A stretch of 64,000 nt of DNA from a virus. The position numbers were made by a program, and so were the translations under genes. The notes below the pieces were generated by a model. It made no database searches. It saw only the letters and a list, made by a program, of their open reading frames with translations, and was not told the DNA's origin. The stretch covers positions 62,001-126,000 of IMG/VR virus record IMGVR_UViG_3300025073_000027. One strand, written 5' to 3'. Positions 26,498-34,318 of this stretch are shown piece by piece (the stretch's first letter is position 1; every line of letters starts with the position of its first letter).

Positions 26498-28351
26498 ATG
26501 AATCAATATGCAGAAAAAGAATTATCTGGTTTAGTCTTTCAAACATTTGAACAACTGGCAATAAATGGTTATATTGGTGATCCCTCTGGTGAAGACGCTT
26601 ATGGATATTTGAGAGTATCTACAGATCAGCAAGCAGATGAAAATCGTGCTGGATTACCTAGACAAATTGAACGAATTCATGAAATATCAAAAGAAAAAAG
26701 AAAACGAATTAGTTGGGATAGAATAGTAGCAGATGATTTTTCTGGTTTTGATTTTGAGCATAGACCTCAATTACAAAAGTTATTAAAAGAAACCATAAAT
26801 CCTAATACTCGTAGAGCAAATGTAATTGTAATGGAACAATTAGATAGATTAAGTCGTCAAGCTGATTGGCATCAAGGTTATTTGCTTGAAAAATTTATTA
26901 AAGATCGTGGGATGGAAGTTATTTTTTGGAAATCCTTTGGCAGTCGAATTGAAAGAGTAGTAATGGGGGCTATTTCTCAAGATGGCATGGAAGATGCTCA
27001 AGGAAGAATGAAAGATGGTAAAAAACGTAAAGCAAAAAATAAAAAAGTTACCGCTTCTGTTCGTGCCTATGGATATGAGCGAGTAGATCCAGATGGTAAA
27101 TTTTCAGAAAGAACACAAAGAGAAACGCATTATAAAATAAAAGACGATGAATCTATTTGGATTATTTTTATTTTTAATGAAATTGCTATTAAAGGTACAT
27201 CTGCTAGGCAAGTGGCTAAAATGTTAAATGAAAAGAGTGTACTTTGTAGAAATTCTAAAGCGTGGGAAGCAAGTGATATTACTCGTATTATACATAATCC
27301 ACTATATAAAGGTATGTTCACAGCAAATCGATATCGTGAATATAAAATGGAAGTGGTGGAGAACGGTGTTAGTCGATTAATTAATAAAACTGAAATGCGA
27401 CCAGAATCAGAATGGATTTATGTTCCTGTACCCCCCACAGTTAGTGAAGAAATGTGGGAATTAGCAAATAATATGCTTTCTAAAAATAAGCAAATGTCTC
27501 CTCGAAATCAAAAAAAATATATTTATATTTTATCTGGATTAATTAAATGTGCTACTTGTGGATATACACTTGTTGGAGATGTTAAAACTGTTAAAGCTGG
27601 TACTAATCGAATGAAAGAAACTAAAACCTATCGTTATTATCGTTGTACTTCTACTACTGCTTGGCGTAAAAAAAACTATAAAATGGAATGTAATCAAAAA
27701 TCTATCTCAGTTGAAAAATTAGAGGAAACCGTTTGGTCAGTCATTAGGAAAGTAATATATGAACCAGAAATATTATTGCAAGCAATGGATGCTGAATATA
27801 ATAGTATAAGCAATCAACAAATTATTGATACAATTAAACACTTAGAAAATGAAATAAATAAATTAGAAAAACATTTGGCTAAAGACTATGAATTATATAG
27901 AAATGATTATCTTACTGCACAAGAATTTGGAGAAAAGAAGCGTTTATATGAATTAGATATTAATAATAAATCAAGAGAAATAGAACAACGCAATAATCAA
28001 ATTATTACTCAGGATAAATTAGAACAACGCAAAGAATTTATATTGGGATTATCTGAAAGGGCAAAGCAATATGATTATGGTAAAAACGCCCCTACTAACA
28101 TAAAACAAACATTGATTAAGTCTATAGTTGAAACAATATATGTTAATTCTAATGAAGGTTGGGTGACAATAACTGGTCAAATTAAGGGAACATGGTCATT
28201 GATTGATAATAATGCTTTACATATTGTGAAACAATCATTGGAACGAATGTTATACAATAGGGAAACATTGCGTTTCAAAATACATTATTGGATAAAAGAT
28301 GGCATTACATCTTCTATAACATTGCTCTCTAGTGATCCAAATCTAGATTGA
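26498..28351 (+). CDS. Large serine recombinase (phage integrase)
   Basis: 617 residues. The resolvase catalytic domain (about 30-190) has the nucleophile in GYLRVSTDQQ (S41) and the helix motif EQLDRLSRQ. A recombinase domain follows (VRAYGYERVD, ARQVAKMLNEK, ITRIIHNPLYKGMF). Next is a zinc ribbon (CATCGYTL, then a distant C pair in YRCTSTTAWRKKNYKMEC) and a long coiled coil (about 440-520). It would integrate phage DNA by attP x attB exchange. The ribosome site is GAGGT. An N-terminal extension of about 30 residues precedes the usual start of the catalytic domain. Confidence 0.9.
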   Translation: MNQYAEKELSGLVFQTFEQLAINGYIGDPSGEDAYGYLRVSTDQQADENRAGLPRQIERIHEISKEKRKRISWDRIVADDFSGFDFEHRPQLQKLLKETINPNTRRANVIVMEQLDRLSRQADWHQGYLLEKFIKDRGMEVIFWKSFGSRIERVVMGAISQDGMEDAQGRMKDGKKRKAKNKKVTASVRAYGYERVDPDGKFSERTQRETHYKIKDDESIWIIFIFNEIAIKGTSARQVAKMLNEKSVLCRNSKAWEASDITRIIHNPLYKGMFTANRYREYKMEVVENGVSRLINKTEMRPESEWIYVPVPPTVSEEMWELANNMLSKNKQMSPRNQKKYIYILSGLIKCATCGYTLVGDVKTVKAGTNRMKETKTYRYYRCTSTTAWRKKNYKMECNQKSISVEKLEETVWSVIRKVIYEPEILLQAMDAEYNSISNQQIIDTIKHLENEINKLEKHLAKDYELYRNDYLTAQEFGEKKRLYELDINNKSREIEQRNNQIITQDKLEQRKEFILGLSERAKQYDYGKNAPTNIKQTLIKSIVETIYVNSNEGWVTITGQIKGTWSLIDNNALHIVKQSLERMLYNRETLRFKIHYWIKDGITSSITLLSSDPNLD

Positions 28352-28473
28352 TCTTCTTGAATTAGATATTCAAGCCAAAGAGATAAAGAGTTTTGAAAAC
28401 TCAGCATTTGGAGATTGCTTATTTCTGATAAATTTAATGTTACTTCGTTTAATACATTATTATCATTATTCAT
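28285..28473 (-). CDS. Small hypothetical protein overlapping the integrase 3' end
   Basis: 62 residues, acidic and Leu/Ser-rich. AGGAA lies 6 bases before the ATG. It overlaps the last 67 bp of the convergent integrase gene. It is the last reading frame of the leftward small-gene array. The overlap lowers confidence. Confidence 0.4.
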   Translation of the reverse strand: MNNDNNVLNEVTLNLSEISNLQMLSFQNSLSLWLEYLIQEDQSRFGSLESNVIEDVMPSFIQ

Positions 28474-28493
28474 TATGAGTTCCTATTATTATT

Positions 28494-28754
28494 TTATTTA
28501 TTATAATGTGAAAGATCTAAAAGATCTAAAGGATTGTTTCTTTCTAATCTTAGAACAGTTTCAATTAAACCATCTTCGCTATCTAATTCAAAACCTAAAA
28601 CTTCACATTTATAGCGTCCATTATATCTTTGCTGATTTTCCTCAGTAAGTCCTATTTCAATTGCTTTTTTTGTACTGGTGTAAACACCCACAATATAGGA
28701 GTGAGCATGGCGATCACCATATTTATACATTATTACTGTATAGATTTTATTCAT
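28494..28754 (-). CDS. Hypothetical protein
   Basis: 86 residues with a beta-alpha pattern (KIYTVIMYKYGDRHAHSYIV, then TEENQQRYNGRYKCEVLGFE). It has an AAGGATAA ribosome site. The family is unrecognised. It is part of the leftward array of small genes. Confidence 0.65.
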   Translation of the reverse strand: MNKIYTVIMYKYGDRHAHSYIVGVYTSTKKAIEIGLTEENQQRYNGRYKCEVLGFELDSEDGLIETVLRLERNNPLDLLDLSHYNK

Positions 28755-28810
28755 TGTTATTTATCCTTATATAAAAGCTAAATTTCGTTATATATTATTT
28801 GAATATTTTA

Positions 28811-30028
28811 TTAGATTATATTAACTCTAATTGGGTACAACGATATACCCTTTATCCTGTCATCATATATAAATTCAGGATTACATTTTCTTAAAATATT
28901 AAAACTTCCATTTACATCAGCATTAATCAAAGTGCCATTTTTGGATTGATATAAACCTCTTTTAATTCTTTTTCCACTAAATTTATATTTACCAAATTTA
29001 TCAGGTATAACATCATTATCAATAAAACTGGATTTACTCGTATATTGTTCAGTCATTATTTGAACTTTAATTCCATTTTCCTCTGCTTTATAAATAATCT
29101 TATTTATCAAAGATTCAAAAGGAATTTGAACAAATTTTTGATTATTCTTTTTTCCAATATTGCTTTTTCTTTGCCAATCTTTATTTCTACCAATCACTAT
29201 GTTGTCTATATTATTTTCAATACAATAGTTTATAATCCAGCGACTTACTTTATGTATATGATCTTCTGTAATATTATTTTTTTTAGTTGATATTTTTTTA
29301 ATTCTATTGGATGTACCCTTTCCTATATAACCTTCAGCTTTAGCGAACAATTTATTGTAATAATTATTTATTGATTTTATTATTTTGCCATTTATAACAA
29401 TGGGCTGTAATCCTATGTTATTAGTTAATGTAGCAAAATTATTTATTCCTAAATCAATTGCTAGATGGTTATTATTATAATTTGTTTTTTCTTCAGCTTC
29501 TTTCTCATAAACTATTTCTATTTTATAGCAAGATCCATATGGTACTATTCTGATTTGTTTTAATTCATTTTTGACTATATTGGTTTCTATAAATTTATTT
29601 CTTTTCAAAGAACCCTTTTCTTGAAAATAACATTTATTATCTATTATTTTTAATTGTTGTTTATCAAAAAATGTAACAAATCTTCCATTTTTATTTTTAT
29701 ATTTGGGCAATTTTGGCATACCGCAATATTTCGATTTATTTTTACTCCAATCTTTTATCGCTCTAAAATATGATTTCCAATCTGATCCTAATCGCATAAT
29801 GGTCATTTGAGAAGTTTTAGATGGCAAGGCTTTAAATAATTCATGATGTTTATATTGTTTATTTAAATCAAAAGCAAATAACAATTTTTTATTATTTATA
29901 AATTCCTGTCGCATTATATAGTTGATAAAATTATATAAATTCTTTGATTTATAACATAAATCATCACAATATTTAAATAATCTGTGATTTCGATCAATGA
30001 TATGAATTTGAGTTCTTAATAATTTCAT
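28811..30028 (-). CDS. tnpB: TnpB (IS200/IS605 OrfB) RNA-guided endonuclease
   Basis: 405 residues. The split RuvC site is complete: HLAIDLGINNFATL (D192), IMTEQYTSKSSFID (E327) and LINADVNGSFNIL (D371). The region that usually holds a four-Cys zinc finger between E327 and D371 has no Cys here (FSGKRIKRGLYQSKNG). This matches a known OrfB subgroup without the finger. No TnpA transposase is nearby, so it may be a lone nuclease gene or a decayed element. In this family the guide RNA overlaps the 3' end of the gene, here near 28755-28850. The insertion lies between a methyltransferase and a small gene, with 8 bp to the former. Confidence 0.85.
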   Translation of the reverse strand: MKLLRTQIHIIDRNHRLFKYCDDLCYKSKNLYNFINYIMRQEFINNKKLLFAFDLNKQYKHHELFKALPSKTSQMTIMRLGSDWKSYFRAIKDWSKNKSKYCGMPKLPKYKNKNGRFVTFFDKQQLKIIDNKCYFQEKGSLKRNKFIETNIVKNELKQIRIVPYGSCYKIEIVYEKEAEEKTNYNNNHLAIDLGINNFATLTNNIGLQPIVINGKIIKSINNYYNKLFAKAEGYIGKGTSNRIKKISTKKNNITEDHIHKVSRWIINYCIENNIDNIVIGRNKDWQRKSNIGKKNNQKFVQIPFESLINKIIYKAEENGIKVQIMTEQYTSKSSFIDNDVIPDKFGKYKFSGKRIKRGLYQSKNGTLINADVNGSFNILRKCNPEFIYDDRIKGISLYPIRVNII

Positions 30029-30036
30029 TTTTTTTA

Positions 30037-30621
30037 TTATATATTATATTTTTTATCGGCAATATCTATTTCTACAAATTCTAATTGTTGAGGCAGATTA
30101 AAATATCGAGTTAACCAAAAACTATGATAATAAGAAGAATGACCTGTAGCACCCGATTTTCCACTTGGGGTTATGTAATCTATTCTTCTCGTTGGAACTA
30201 ATCCTTGACAATCATATTCTGAAAATAATTTTGCCATCTTTTGACACATATCAAACGGTATAAGAAAGGCAAATGGTATATCGTGTTTAATTGCTTTATC
30301 TATGAATCTGTATTTTAAAGAAAAAGGCGGGTTTGTAATAATTGCTGTCGGTTCATTAAACATTAATGTGTCTTCTAATAGAAAATTAATTGGTTGATTG
30401 CCATTTACTATTCTAATATCGGATGCAAATATATAATATCCATATTTTTGAAGTCTATTAATAATTTTTCCTTCGCCAGCAGAACATTCCCAAATTTTGT
30501 GAATATTTTTTGGAATAAATGATACTAATAAATCAACAGCATAATTAGGAGTTTGAAATAGATCTCTACCCTGCACTTCATTTATTATTTCCGGTTGATT
30601 TGTTTTAGGTTTATTACTCAT
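30037..30621 (-). CDS. Adenine-type DNA methyltransferase (small)
   Basis: 194 residues. The SAM motif IWECSAGEGKIINRL (about 43) precedes the catalytic TNPPFSLKYRF (about 94), typical of N6-adenine methyltransferases. No large target-recognition domain is present. It is the second of three methyltransferase genes in the window and may mask phage DNA from restriction. Confidence 0.75.
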   Translation of the reverse strand: MSNKPKTNQPEIINEVQGRDLFQTPNYAVDLLVSFIPKNIHKIWECSAGEGKIINRLQKYGYYIFASDIRIVNGNQPINFLLEDTLMFNEPTAIITNPPFSLKYRFIDKAIKHDIPFAFLIPFDMCQKMAKLFSEYDCQGLVPTRRIDYITPSGKSGATGHSSYYHSFWLTRYFNLPQQLEFVEIDIADKKYNI

Positions 30622-30639
30622 ATTATTTATTATCCTTTA

Positions 30640-30906
30640 TTAATTAGGTGGTGTTACTTTCACATTATATTTAAAACTATCTATAAAATCTTTTAAACAA
30701 TCTTCACAAATATCAAACTGCCATATTTCCATGTCATATTCACTACCATATTGATATTCAATTGCGAAAGATTGAATAACATCCATCCAAAAGAAATCTT
30801 GTTTATTTTTAGGCTTGAAACTTTTTCCACATTTATTGCATATGATTTCAGTAATTTCTAATTCTTTAATTATTTTTTTTATTTCTCTTGTTTTTTGTAC
30901 CACCAA
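30640..30906 (-). CDS. Small zinc-finger protein
   Basis: 88 residues with two CxxC pairs about 45 residues apart (ICNKCGKSFKPK and ICEDCLKDFI), probably one zinc site. The N-terminus is basic. No further family is recognised. An AAGGAGATAATTG ribosome region follows the dyad element at 30917. Confidence 0.6.
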   Translation of the reverse strand: MVVQKTREIKKIIKELEITEIICNKCGKSFKPKNKQDFFWMDVIQSFAIEYQYGSEYDMEIWQFDICEDCLKDFIDSFKYNVKVTPPN

Positions 30907-30916
30907 TTATCTCCTT

Positions 30917-30934
30917 ATAAAATAAACTTTTTAT
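30917..30934. repeat. ATAAAA-N6-TTTTAT dyad element, copy 2
   Basis: Spacer TAAACT. It lies between genes 30940-31197 and 30640-30906, with TAAGGAG following on the transcribed strand. Confidence 0.8.
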
Positions 30935-30939
30935 TGGTA

Positions 30940-31197
30940 TTACATCGAACTGCCCCACATATCTACTACTTCTCCAAATTCTATCCACATTCGTTTTACA
31001 TATGAACCACAATTTTCACGTTTACCATTATCGTTTCCCCAAATAGCATAACTACAAGCTATCATACCTTCTACTTCTTCAGTAATCCATCTTTCTCCGC
31101 TATCTTGATCAAATATTAACCGATGAATTTTTACCTTTGGACCAAGGAAATTATTTTCTGTTTCTCGCTTATTAACATTAATATCTACATCACCCAT
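30940..31197 (-). CDS. Hypothetical protein
   Basis: 85 residues, acidic, with two Cys and several Trp (YAIWGNDNGKRENCGSYVKRMW). No family is recognised. Its ATG shares bases with the dyad element at 31196-31213, whose spacer GGATAA is the ribosome site. Confidence 0.6.
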   Translation of the reverse strand: MGDVDINVNKRETENNFLGPKVKIHRLIFDQDSGERWITEEVEGMIACSYAIWGNDNGKRENCGSYVKRMWIEFGEVVDMWGSSM

Positions 31198-31213
31198 AAA
31201 ATTATCCTTTTAT
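31196..31213. repeat. ATAAAA-N6-TTTTAT dyad element, copy 3
   Basis: The spacer on the transcribed strand is GGATAA. As in copy 1, the ribosome site is inside the loop. The element ends within the start codon of gene 30940-31197. Confidence 0.75.
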
Positions 31214-31219
31214 TATTTA

Positions 31220-31432
31220 TTACATATTTTGTAAGTATCGTATTATTTTCATTATGAAATCATCTGCTTTATTTCCTAAAGATGCAAGTAATAGCAAAAA
31301 ATAAAATATAGAAAATAAACCCCAAAAATAAATTGCTTTGTTTATTGCATGAAGTTTTCGTAATTCTTCTATTATTACTTCTGGAAATATTGAGAAAATA
31401 AAAGCAAGCAACATTAAGCCTGTTTGTTTCAT
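31220..31432 (-). CDS. Small two-span membrane protein
   Basis: 70 residues with two hydrophobic segments (GLMLLAFIFSIFPEVII and AIYFWGLFSIFYFLLLLASLG). Its ATG overlaps the stop of the tiny zinc-ribbon gene upstream (ATGA), so translation is coupled. Its function is unknown. Confidence 0.6.
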   Translation of the reverse strand: MKQTGLMLLAFIFSIFPEVIIEELRKLHAINKAIYFWGLFSIFYFLLLLASLGNKADDFIMKIIRYLQNM

Positions 31433-31536
31433 TGATAAGAATTTTTACAAGTTTTACAATACCAACTCAATCCCCATTGATAAAATTCTCGATATTTTTT
31501 ACAATGAGGACACCAGAGAATTTTTAAATTCCTCAC
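31429..31536 (-). CDS. Tiny zinc-ribbon protein, 35 residues
   Basis: A gene below usual size cut-offs. It starts at GTG 31536 with GGAGG 9 bases upstream. Its start overlaps the previous stop (GTGA) and its stop overlaps the next start (ATGA). The product is a minimal zinc ribbon, CPHC then CKTC 18 residues later. Overlapping start-stop pairs on both sides and the paired Cys knuckles argue that it is real. Confidence 0.6.
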   Translation of the reverse strand: MRNLKILWCPHCKKYREFYQWGLSWYCKTCKNSYQ

Positions 31537-31733
31537 CAAGGACAACCTCCTTCTGTATATAACCAAGATCGACAAAAATATATTTTTAAATGTTTATCAT
31601 AAAACATTCTATCTCCACAATGAGAACAAATACGAGTGTTAGACCAAGCTACATGTCTTTCTCGTTCTAAACCGTCATTTAATTCCCATTGGGGTAGATT
31701 TCTTTCACTTACTTTAGGTTTTTTATATTTCAT
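31533..31733 (-). CDS. Small Cys-rich protein
   Basis: 66 residues from ATG 31733, with AGGAGA about 9 bases upstream. The GTG at 31760 lies before the ribosome site and is unlikely. It contains CSHCGDRMFYDKHLKIYFC and GGCPW, a probable zinc site. Its stop overlaps the start of the 35-residue zinc-ribbon gene. Confidence 0.6.
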   Translation of the reverse strand: MKYKKPKVSERNLPQWELNDGLERERHVAWSNTRICSHCGDRMFYDKHLKIYFCRSWLYTEGGCPW

Positions 31734-31763
31734 TATTTTTATTCTCCTAGTAAAATTCACGTT

Positions 31764-31943
31764 TCATATCCAACTAGCTTCTAAATAAGTTGTTTTATTG
31801 GATTGTTTTTTATTGCATAGATGATCTTCATCTAACCAATAAAATTCACCACAAATATCACAGATATCACAATCGGGAGTTTCTAAATGTGGATATGATA
31901 TTTGAATTGATATTCCGTATGCCCATTCTGGAAATGTATTCAT
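31764..31943 (-). CDS. Small Cys-rich protein, 59 residues
   Basis: A short gene, ATG 31943, preceded by TAAGGAATAAATAC and the dyad element at 31957. The product is acidic with a CDICDICGEFYW cluster and one later Cys (HLCNKK), probably zinc-binding. It belongs to no family I know. Confidence 0.6.
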   Translation of the reverse strand: MNTFPEWAYGISIQISYPHLETPDCDICDICGEFYWLDEDHLCNKKQSNKTTYLEASWI

Positions 31944-31956
31944 GTATTTATTCCTT

Positions 31957-31974
31957 ATAAAATCCTTGTTTTAT
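31957..31974. repeat. ATAAAA-N6-TTTTAT dyad element, copy 4
   Basis: Spacer TCCTTG on the plus strand. It lies between genes 31971-32297 and 31764-31943 and overlaps the end of the former. Confidence 0.8.
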
Positions 31975-32297
31975 TTGATTGCAGGAAACTTTTTATTTTT
32001 CTTTCTAGCACCCTTTACTATTTCATCCCATTCATTCTCTAATTCTGTACGTTTTTGTACATGTTGTTGACACAAACTCCATAATTCATCTGAGTATGGA
32101 TAGCAACGGCGAAAAGGATAAAAACCGTATCTGCCATTATTTAATTCTTCTAAGTCTTTATTACCTCTAAGTTCAATACATTTACCTTCACTCGTTGTAT
32201 AAGCATCAGTATAAATAATAATTGGAAATCCTTTAATTGTTCCTGCTTCTAAGCCGGTGGGAATAAATATGTATTTGTTATTTATTATTTTATCCAT
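31971..32297 (-). CDS. Hypothetical protein
   Basis: 108 residues. A beta-rich N-terminus (YIFIPTGLEAGTIKGFPIII) leads to an RGNKDLEELNNGRYGFYPF segment and a helical basic C-terminus (KGARKKNKKFP). The family is not recognised. The C-terminus could bind nucleic acid. Confidence 0.6.
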   Translation of the reverse strand: MDKIINNKYIFIPTGLEAGTIKGFPIIIYTDAYTTSEGKCIELRGNKDLEELNNGRYGFYPFRRCYPYSDELWSLCQQHVQKRTELENEWDEIVKGARKKNKKFPAIK

Positions 32298-32313
32298 TTG
32301 TTATTTTATTCTA

Positions 32314-32331
32314 ATAAAAATATAGTTTTAT
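32314..32331. repeat. ATAAAA-N6-TTTTAT dyad element, copy 5
   Basis: Spacer ATATAG. It pairs with copy 6, whose centre is 32 bp away, in the gap between genes 32360-32575 and 31971-32297. Confidence 0.75.
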
Positions 32332-32345
32332 CTGGTTTTCTTATA

Positions 32346-32363
32346 ATAAAAACGTTATTTTAT
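32346..32363. repeat. ATAAAA-N6-TTTTAT dyad element, copy 6
   Basis: Spacer ACGTTA. It forms a tandem pair with copy 5 and overlaps the stop of gene 32360-32575. Confidence 0.75.
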
Positions 32364-32575
32364 TGGTTCAGAGCAGGTATATTCCAGAAAGCAGGATATT
32401 CCCTTCTCATATGTCTTGTCGCTAATATTCTTTGCAAGATATGAATACTGTTTTTAAAATCATTAACATCATCGGCATTTAAATCCTCTAGCCTAATAAA
32501 AGTATTCCACGCCTGAACAATGTGATGTATAACACAATATTCCTCATAAGTTAAACCAGTTTCTTCGTGTTCCAT
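32360..32575 (-). CDS. Hypothetical helical protein
   Basis: 71 residues, mostly helical (YEEYCVIHHIVQAWNTFIRL then NSIHILQRILATRHMRREY). There is no membrane segment or known motif. It is part of the leftward small-gene array. Confidence 0.6.
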   Translation of the reverse strand: MEHEETGLTYEEYCVIHHIVQAWNTFIRLEDLNADDVNDFKNSIHILQRILATRHMRREYPAFWNIPALNQ

Positions 32576-32586
32576 TTTTATTCCTT

Positions 32587-32604
32587 ATAAAAGCATTATT
32601 TTAT
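32587..32604. repeat. ATAAAA-N6-TTTTAT dyad element, copy 7
   Basis: Spacer GCATTA. It lies between gene 32601-32759 and the ribosome site of 32360-32575. Confidence 0.8.
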
Positions 32605-32759
32605 TGTTTATAAAATGGTAATCGTGAATCCGCTCCACGTTTTACTTTATCCTTAGAAAGTCCTAAAGATTTTGCTACTTTTTCTATATTTTGAAGATGA
32701 CTACATATACGATAATTTTTATCTTCTATTGTAATTGTATAAAAGTATATATTGTTCAT
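32601..32759 (-). CDS. Short protein with helix-turn-helix-like segment, 52 residues
   Basis: A short gene, ATG 32759 to TAA 32601. The middle of the product (NIEKVAKSLGLSKDKVKRG) reads like the recognition part of a helix-turn-helix, so it may bind DNA. It is flanked by the same spacing pattern as its neighbours, which supports it as a real gene. Confidence 0.5.
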   Translation of the reverse strand: MNNIYFYTITIEDKNYRICSHLQNIEKVAKSLGLSKDKVKRGADSRLPFYKQ

Positions 32760-32808
32760 TTTGTTTTTTTATAACCAAAACTTATTTATTTTTTTATATT
32801 TATAATAT

Positions 32809-33066
32809 TTACATTTTTTTTACTGGCTTATCGGGTATAAAATTAATCTTATGTGAAAGCCATTGTTTTAAACTATATTCAATATCGAGGTAATAAAATA
32901 TTTCATTCATATATTCTTTTATCCAACTATAGATTTCTCGTAAACCAAAATTTAATAAGCTGAATTTTCTCGCTTTACAAATATACCAATCCCAATATGA
33001 TATATGTTCACAATGAAGGCATAGGTGATTTTTGTATATTTCTTGCATTTGTTTATTTTTATCCAT
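32809..33066 (-). CDS. Hypothetical Cys/Trp-rich protein
   Basis: 85 residues with CLHCEHISYWDWYICKARKF near the N-terminus, a likely partial zinc site, then an aromatic helical region. The family is unrecognised. An AAGGAAAAC ribosome site follows the dyad at 33085. Confidence 0.55.
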   Translation of the reverse strand: MDKNKQMQEIYKNHLCLHCEHISYWDWYICKARKFSLLNFGLREIYSWIKEYMNEIFYYLDIEYSLKQWLSHKINFIPDKPVKKM

Positions 33067-33084
33067 TATCCATTTGTTTTCCTT

Positions 33085-33102
33085 ATAAAATATCGGTTTT
33101 AT
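33085..33102. repeat. ATAAAA-N6-TTTTAT dyad element, copy 8
   Basis: Spacer TATCGG. It lies between genes 33099-33266 and 32809-33066. Confidence 0.8.
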
Positions 33103-33266
33103 TGTTTATTATTTTCTACCCAATATAAAAATTGATCCAATTCGGATTTAGCATATCCATGCCTTGATTGTATATCTTGATAATCATCATATTTATCTAA
33201 GGTTTCAAGATATTCTGTTACCCATTCATTATATAATTCTAAAAATATTCTTGTTTCAATATTCAT
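33099..33266 (-). CDS. Short acidic helical protein, 55 residues
   Basis: A short gene, ATG 33266 to TAA 33099, with an AAGGAAATAAGTAA ribosome region and dyad elements on both sides. The product is acidic and Tyr-rich (LELYNEWVTEYLETLDKYDD). It has no recognised family. Confidence 0.55.
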   Translation of the reverse strand: MNIETRIFLELYNEWVTEYLETLDKYDDYQDIQSRHGYAKSELDQFLYWVENNKQ

Positions 33267-33280
33267 TTACTTATTTCCTT

Positions 33281-33298
33281 ATAAAATTGTGGTTTTAT
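33281..33298. repeat. ATAAAA-N6-TTTTAT dyad element, copy 9
   Basis: Spacer TTGTGG. It lies between genes 33295-33498 and 33099-33266. Confidence 0.8.
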
Positions 33299-33498
33299 TC
33301 TGAAATATATTTATTTGTATCCATAAATTTAATATCAATAGCACTCGATAAAATATTTATAAGTTTTCCTGTTTTAACATCTTCTAAACAATAGCAATGA
33401 TAATTATCAATCATATATGAATACCAAAATAATCCCATCTTCCATTCAATACCTATTTGATATTTACATAATCTATATTGAGGTTCTAATTTAATCAT
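33295..33498 (-). CDS. Hypothetical protein
   Basis: 67 residues, beta-rich and aromatic (YRLCKYQIGIEWKMGLFWYS). No family is recognised. Its expression signals match those of the neighbouring small genes. Confidence 0.55.
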   Translation of the reverse strand: MIKLEPQYRLCKYQIGIEWKMGLFWYSYMIDNYHCYCLEDVKTGKLINILSSAIDIKFMDTNKYISE

Positions 33499-33510
33499 TT
33501 GTTTTTCCTA

Positions 33511-33528
33511 ATAAAATCTAATTTTTAT
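33511..33528. repeat. ATAAAA-N6-TTTTAT dyad element, copy 10
   Basis: Spacer TCTAAT. It lies between genes 33531-33764 and 33295-33498. Confidence 0.8.
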
Positions 33529-33530
33529 CA

Positions 33531-33764
33531 TTATAAATTTTTAAGTTCCCATTCTAAATCTTCTATTTTATTTTTTAATTCTTCTATGTCATCATCATAT
33601 CTTTTTTCAAGAACATCCAATTCATCTGCATATTCATAACATAAATTTCTTAATCGATCATTGACTTTTCTAATTACTTTCAGTTCCTTTTCAATTTCAT
33701 CAATGCTAGGGCAAGAGTGTTCAATGTTATCAATTTTTCTAGTTCGTTCACTATAAATAGTCAT
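33531..33764 (-). CDS. Coiled-coil protein
   Basis: 77 residues. From about residue 20 to the end it is a continuous heptad-like helix (IEKELKVIRKVNDRLRNLC, then DDDIEELKNKIEDLEWELK). It is probably a dimeric coiled coil. The ribosome site AAAGGAC lies in the end of the preceding phosphoesterase gene, 4 bp upstream. Confidence 0.6.
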   Translation of the reverse strand: MTIYSERTRKIDNIEHSCPSIDEIEKELKVIRKVNDRLRNLCYEYADELDVLEKRYDDDIEELKNKIEDLEWELKNL

Positions 33765-33768
33765 AATA

Positions 33769-34314
33769 TTAATTATTATTGTCCTTTTTTTCTGTCATTA
33801 TCATTCTTATTTCTTCTAAACTAACTGGATAATAATTATTATTATCTATTCCAACATCATATGCTAAAGATCCATTTGGGTAAATATAATTACCGTGAGA
33901 GTGAGCATGTAAATGCCATGACCCATAATGTTTTCTATCCCATTCCGCAAGAGGATAATGACATAAAACAATTGGTACTTCAAATTCTTCTAATACAATC
34001 ATTGGTGGCAATAATTTAACGGGATGATTTTTAGAATAATATTCTTCTTTATAAGATAGCCAGCGCTTATCGTGATGCCAAGGATTAGATAAAACAGAAA
34101 TTATTCCATTTAATTGTATAAAATATTTTTTGGCAAGAGCAACATTCCCTAAAGTAAAATCACTCAAATGATAAACTATGTCATTTTTAGAAACCTTTTC
34201 ATTCCATTTATTTATTAATTCTTGATCCATTTCTTCTACGGATTGAAAAGGTCTTTTTGTATATTTGATTACATTAGTATGGCCGAAATGTTGATCTGAA
34301 GTAAAAAATATCAT
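33769..34314 (-). CDS. Calcineurin-like metallophosphoesterase
   Basis: 181 residues with the family motifs in order: FTSDQHFGHTN (D-x-H), YHLSDFTLGN, VLSNPWHHD (in the place of GNHD), VLCHYPLAEW and LHAHSHGNY (H-x-H). It would bind two metals and hydrolyse a phosphomonoester or phosphodiester. The substrate is unknown. Phage members are known, some acting on nucleotides or RNA ends. The ribosome site is AGAGGATAG. Confidence 0.85.
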   Translation of the reverse strand: MIFFTSDQHFGHTNVIKYTKRPFQSVEEMDQELINKWNEKVSKNDIVYHLSDFTLGNVALAKKYFIQLNGIISVLSNPWHHDKRWLSYKEEYYSKNHPVKLLPPMIVLEEFEVPIVLCHYPLAEWDRKHYGSWHLHAHSHGNYIYPNGSLAYDVGIDNNNYYPVSLEEIRMIMTEKKDNNN

Positions 34315-34318
34315 AAAA

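Noticed and set aside
28500-28535. Short direct repeat AGATCTAAA as a possible att core or CRISPR-like repeat
   Set aside because: Only two copies, within the coding sequence of the small gene at 28494-28754. There is no spacer regularity and no match elsewhere.
28415-28648. Rightward reading frame behind the integrase
   Set aside because: It is antisense to two better supported leftward genes, has no ribosome site and has an unstructured hydrophobic translation typical of a shadow frame.
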